Source: Spirochaetota bacterium
Lineage (GTDB): Bacteria; Spirochaetota; Leptospiria; Turneriellales; Turneriellaceae
DNA: 7,488 bases
Direction: 5' to 3'
Assembly (NCBI GenBank): GCA_963205035.1
Contig: CAUJII010000103.1
Coordinates: forward strand, 1-7,488
The translations under genes were made by a program, and so were the position numbers. The notes beneath the pieces are model-generated. The model saw only the letters and a program-made list of their open reading frames with translations, searched no databases and was not told where the DNA came from. Below, piece by piece: positions 5,299 through 7,488 of this stretch; positions within the stretch are counted from its first letter, which is position 1, and each line of letters starts with the position of its first letter.

Positions 5299-7488
5299 GC
5301 CTTCTTAGCTTTTCGATCGAATGCTTTTTTAGTTCCAGTGGTTCCTTCCATCGAAAGCGGGTCTTCGGGCCAGAAATGCTTTGGGTAGCGCCCACGCATT
5401 TCTTTACGCACCTCTGAATAAGTTGTTTTCCAAAAGGCGGGTAGATCCTTCGTGACAGCAAGGGGTTGTGAACGCGGCGAGAGCAATTCAAAAAAAAGAG
5501 CGAGCTTGCCGCGCAAGAGTTGCGGTTGTTGTTTGAGTCCGAAGACTTCTTGAATGCGTAGGCTCACTTGAGCTCTTGCGTTTACGCTCCCGTCTAGTGT
5601 GTGGAATTGATTTTCGATAGAATAAGAGATGGGATGTACAGCACCACTCGGGGCTTTGAACTGTGGCGGTAAGAGTTCGTCCACGCGTCTTTGTTCTTCA
5701 AACGTCAAGCGTGCTTGCAATGCTTGCATGAAAATAATCTCTGTCAAATCATTGAGCGTGCGGCAGCCATGCAGGAATGGAGAGAGCCAAGTTCCAACAC
5801 TCGCTTTGAGAAAGTCGACATTACTTTTTGGGATGTCTTCACCCATGCCCCGCAATATTTCAGAACGAGTACAAAACTGGAGAGCCTTGTTACCGAGAAG
5901 TTTTTCAAAATCACTCGCGACGATTGCTTCGATTAAGAGCGCTTGCGTCTGATTCTCGTCTAATGGGATTTCTTTTTCTTCTAAAATTAGAGAATCCAAA
6001 ACACGTACTTTATACGCACGCGGAGTATTGCCTTCACTACGTATTTCTTTGCGTTCTACAATTTTTGTTTCAAAATGCTTTTCGAGAATCGTGCGTGGCA
6101 GAGAAAGACCGACGCGGAGTTTTGAATTGGCCTCCGATCCCGATAGATCGACGGCAATCAAAAATTCTGTATCGGAAAAGATGGCGGCGTCGGTGGAAAC
6201 GCCCTTGCCGTTTCGAAGAATAAATGCCGTGTCGCCTTTTGGAGAACTCCGCCGCATTGCCACCCTGTCGGGAAATGCATATAGAAGCGCTTGCGCGAGG
6301 GGTGTCTGTTTCGAGACAAATTGCGGCAGAGATTTTATCGTGCGGCGGATTGTTTCATAAACTCTGCGATTGGCCGGTTGGTGAAGATACCCCGTTTCCA
6401 CGAACTCAGACACCGATTGAAAGTAAGTTTCTAAATCCGCAGACTCGATTCTTTCTGAAAGTAACGCAGCTAAGAGAACCGACTCTTTCGATGAGAGGGC
6501 CGCCACCATGACAGCGAGTCGTGCGTTCAAAGGTAGCTGTGCCGCTTTGCTTCCGAGGGGTGTCAGCTTACCGGCTGCGTCGAGACAATCCAAATTTTTT
6601 AAGAGAGCTTCTGCCACATCCAGCATTGCGTTTGTAGGGCGGTCGAGCAAAGGCAAATCCTTCAGAGTCGAACCGTATATCAAAGAACGCAGCATTACGT
6701 CGGCAAGGTCGGTGTGCAAGATTTCAGGCGTGCGTGTCTTCGGTCTGCGGCGAAGGTCTGCTTCGCTATACATGCGGTAACAATAGCCCGGACCAAGACG
6801 CCCGGCGCGCCCCGCACGTTGTGTGGCGGCGTCTTGCGTGATGATCGTTGTACGTAAATACGAAGTGCCCGTATTCACGTTGAATTCACTTTGCCGCACA
6901 AGACCCGAGTCGACAACAACTGTTAGTCCGCTAATCGTGAGACTCGACTCGGCGATTGGAGTGGAAACGATAATGCGCCTCTCGTCGCGCTTTGGATCAG
7001 CGAGAGCTCTGTCTTGTTCTGTCGAAGCAAGTTCTCCAGAGAGAGGTAAGATTTGCGTATCGCTCAAATTGAAGCTTTCTAAGAACTCGATTGCTGTGAA
7101 GATTTCAAAAACACCGGGCAAAAAGATGAGTATATCTCCTCCATGTTTTTTATGCGCTTCAAGAGATTTTCGTGCGCATGCTAAAGCAAGACCTCTTGAA
7201 CTCGATTCGGTCGCATCGATAGGGGAGTAAGTAATCGAGACAGGGTAACTTGTTCCCTTCGATTCGAGAACCCGAATCTCCAGCGATGGATGGCTTTCGA
7301 TAAAAAAAGTTTTCAGAAATTTTTGAATCCGCTCCGTGTCGATGGTTGCAGACATTATGAGGAGTTTCAGATCTTCTCTAAAAACAGAGATTGTTTGGAG
7401 CGCAAGAGCTAACGCGATGTCGGTTTCAACATGCCGCTCGTGGAACTCGTCAAAGATAATGAGACCAGTGTCTTCAAGCTCTGGATCG
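5295..7488 (-). CDS. hrpB: ATP-dependent helicase HrpB (DExH-box), N-terminus beyond window edge
   Basis: The frame runs from the window edge to TAA at 5295 and gives 730 residues. An ATG at 7355 looks like a start but is the Met before the SAT of helicase motif III. Upstream codons encode IIFDEFHERH, the DExH box (motif II), so the gene continues past 7488. Walker A and about 100 residues are missing. From the window edge: DEFH (13-16), SAT (46-48), DILIFLPG (118-125, motif IV), STPIAESSLT (175-184, motif V) and QRAGRAGR (223-230, motif VI). A helicase-associated winged-helix/ratchet region follows. The tail QPLAVTKDLPAFW ... RGRYPKHFWPEDP is diagnostic for HrpB over HrpA and DEAH splicing helicases. 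HrpB is a cytosolic NTP-dependent nucleic-acid helicase of unsettled cellular role. All visible motifs are intact. It converges on the regulator gene with a four-base overlap. Confidence 0.96.
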   Translation of the reverse strand, partial: DPELEDTGLIIFDEFHERHVETDIALALALQTISVFREDLKLLIMSATIDTERIQKFLKTFFIESHPSLEIRVLESKGTSYPVSITYSPIDATESSSRGLALACARKSLEAHKKHGGDILIFLPGVFEIFTAIEFLESFNLSDTQILPLSGELASTEQDRALADPKRDERRIIVSTPIAESSLTISGLTVVVDSGLVRQSEFNVNTGTSYLRTTIITQDAATQRAGRAGRLGPGYCYRMYSEADLRRRPKTRTPEILHTDLADVMLRSLIYGSTLKDLPLLDRPTNAMLDVAEALLKNLDCLDAAGKLTPLGSKAAQLPLNARLAVMVAALSSKESVLLAALLSERIESADLETYFQSVSEFVETGYLHQPANRRVYETIRRTIKSLPQFVSKQTPLAQALLYAFPDRVAMRRSSPKGDTAFILRNGKGVSTDAAIFSDTEFLIAVDLSGSEANSKLRVGLSLPRTILEKHFETKIVERKEIRSEGNTPRAYKVRVLDSLILEEKEIPLDENQTQALLIEAIVASDFEKLLGNKALQFCTRSEILRGMGEDIPKSNVDFLKASVGTWLSPFLHGCRTLNDLTEIIFMQALQARLTFEEQRRVDELLPPQFKAPSGAVHPISYSIENQFHTLDGSVNARAQVSLRIQEVFGLKQQPQLLRGKLALFFELLSPRSQPLAVTKDLPAFWKTTYSEVRKEMRGRYPKHFWPEDPLSMEGTTGTKKAFDRKAKKA

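Noticed and set aside
7353..7355. ATG at 7355 as the hrpB start
   Set aside because: It lies inside motif III. The same frame upstream encodes the DEFH motif II, so the true start is outside the window.

Overview
The window carries five protein-coding genes, two of them cut by the window edges, and two informative non-coding stretches. Coding DNA is of moderate GC with ordinary bacterial codon use and good Shine-Dalgarno sites. The set is meso-diaminopimelate dehydrogenase, a copper-export cassette, a urea-transporter-family protein, a peroxide-type Fur regulator and HrpB helicase. This indicates a bacterial chromosome with DAP-type peptidoglycan, probably Gram-negative because HrpB is mostly found there. 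I cannot place the phylum from sequence alone. No transposase, integrase, CRISPR array, tRNA or rRNA was seen.

Layout from left to right. Bases 1-795 (+) hold the 3' part of ddh. Bases 796-1078 hold no gene. They contain a cluster of DnaA-box-like sites, then CGG, five TTA triplets and a 46-bp pure A/T tract. This is the order of the bacterial basal origin-unwinding module, so I call a candidate replication origin (oriC). Bases 1079-4421 (-) hold a probable operon, read as urea-transporter-like gene, copZ, copA. Its copper part is a cytosolic Cu(I) chaperone followed by a P1B-1 Cu(I)-exporting ATPase. Bases 4422-4887 are a long divergent intergenic region, with many short hairpins, a repeated 10-mer, possible remnants of a small reading frame, and a good promoter for the next gene. 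Bases 4888-5298 (+) hold a cysteine-free PerR-like Fur-family regulator. Bases 5295-7488 (-) hold hrpB, lacking its N-terminus, which converges on the regulator so that the two stop codons overlap.

The regulator is divergent from the transporter/copper operon and their promoters may overlap, so control of the operon by metal or peroxide is plausible but unproven. The most noteworthy items are the candidate oriC, which lies between two convergent genes and not beside dnaA in this window, the structured 466-bp divergent region, and the pairing of a urea-transporter homologue with copper-export genes.
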